Assembly: GCF_900114745.1 (NCBI RefSeq)
Contig: NZ_FOUB01000031.1
Location: 1-41,909, forward strand
Origin: Nitrosomonas communis
GTDB taxonomy: Bacteria; Pseudomonadota; Gammaproteobacteria; Burkholderiales; Nitrosomonadaceae
Direction: 5' to 3'
Length of the DNA stretch: 41,909 nt
In this document: positions 41,571 through 41,909 of the stretch, piece by piece
How the letters are laid out: each line of letters opens with the position of its first letter
Numbering within the stretch: the first letter of the stretch is position 1
Program-made: the position numbers and the translations under genes
Notes under the pieces: model-generated
The model's database searches: none
What the model saw: only the letters and a program-made list of their open reading frames with translations
Told to the model about the DNA's origin: nothing

Positions 41571-41909
41571 TTAATGCAGTTGATGGGGGAACAAATCAAG
41601 ACGGCGTGGTTTGATAAAAACCTGATCACCCTTTACTAACTGCAAATCCCGGAATCTCTCCTTGCTGATTTCAACTTGAATGAGATTCTTGTTTTGGTTA
41701 TCTTCTTGCGCCAATTCTAGTTTGACGACCGGACCCACCGAGAGAATATGAACAACATGTGCTGGCAATGCCGATTCACCATTAATGACACGGTCGACTT
41801 CAATATCGTGCGGCCGTACGTAGGCAATCGCGGCAAGATTTTCGGCTTCGGCGTGCTCAGGGGCATCAATTTCAACATCACCAATCCAGGCACGGCCTTG
41901 ATGTACCCG
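41571..41909 (-). CDS. cysA: Sulfate/thiosulfate ABC transporter ATP-binding protein CysA (3' part)
   Basis: Only the last 112 codons are inside the window; the start is beyond the right edge. IAYVRPHDIEVDR is the hallmark of the CysA C-terminal (TOBE-like) regulatory domain, followed by the beta-strand segments VVHILSVGPVVKLEL and GDQVFIKPRRLDLFP. The ABC ATPase domain is off the edge. The frame is uninterrupted to the edge and ends before cysB. Confidence 0.9.
   Translation of the reverse strand, partial: RVHQGRAWIGDVEIDAPEHAEAENLAAIAYVRPHDIEVDRVINGESALPAHVVHILSVGPVVKLELAQEDNQNKNLIQVEISKERFRDLQLVKGDQVFIKPRRLDLFPHQLH

Overview
The window looks like part of a betaproteobacterial chromosome of moderate GC content. 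The core-gene content and order (4.5S RNA-dnaX-ybaB, rluB/prmB, tadA, ligA, mtnP-def, nudJ-mnmA, purB, grpE-dnaK-dnaJ, cysA-cysB) and the type of accessory genes suggest a Nitrosomonas-like member of the Nitrosomonadaceae. That is inferred from gene content and style; no rRNA or other taxonomic marker is present.

Layout. 1-943: non-coding, with a small repeat element and an orphan terminator. 944-4889: ffs, dnaX, ybaB, rluB and convergent prmB. 5010-6585: tadA and a YkuD L,D-transpeptidase between two inverted copies of a roughly 200-bp repeat. 6659-10320 (minus strand): a secreted metzincin-type protease, a decayed gene, a zinc-ribbon NUDIX hydrolase and a DUF2914-like membrane protein. 10755-16467 (minus strand): a four-gene operon encoding a GMC oxidoreductase, an alpha/beta hydrolase with a Cys nucleophile, an acetoacetate-decarboxylase-like protein and a patatin. 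16982-26968: ligA, hpt, mtnP, def, hemJ, a membrane protein, a glycosyltransferase, nudJ, mnmA, a glutathione S-transferase and purB. 27070-31027: heat-shock genes grpE-dnaK-dnaJ behind a good sigma-32 promoter. 31306-33341: a frameshifted outer-membrane porin and a coiled-coil lipoprotein. 33883-40186: a strictosidine-synthase-like protein, a diheme c-type lipoprotein, an unusual cytochrome P450 and, convergent to them, a short-chain epimerase/dehydrogenase. 40608-41909: cysB and the 3' end of cysA.

Two accessory clusters are the most interesting parts. In the GMC/patatin operon, the first and last gene products carry what looks like the same roughly 190-residue module, N-terminal in one and C-terminal in the other, which suggests they handle a common lipid-like substrate. 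In the second cluster, a diheme peroxidase-superfamily lipoprotein with one canonical CXXCH and one atypical CX3CH sits 14 bp upstream of a P450. The I-helix of that P450 has Asn-Pro-Gln where the acid/Thr pair is expected, a pattern reminiscent of hydroperoxide-processing P450s. An oxylipin-like pathway is a reasonable hypothesis but unproven.

The spaces between genes are colonised by seven copies of a 101-bp palindrome-ended element (MITE-like, apparent TAA target duplication) and three copies of a larger repeat. One 101-bp element is nested in a copy of the larger repeat, and the other two copies show the empty site. Another 101-bp element supplies the terminal codons and stop of a decayed gene.
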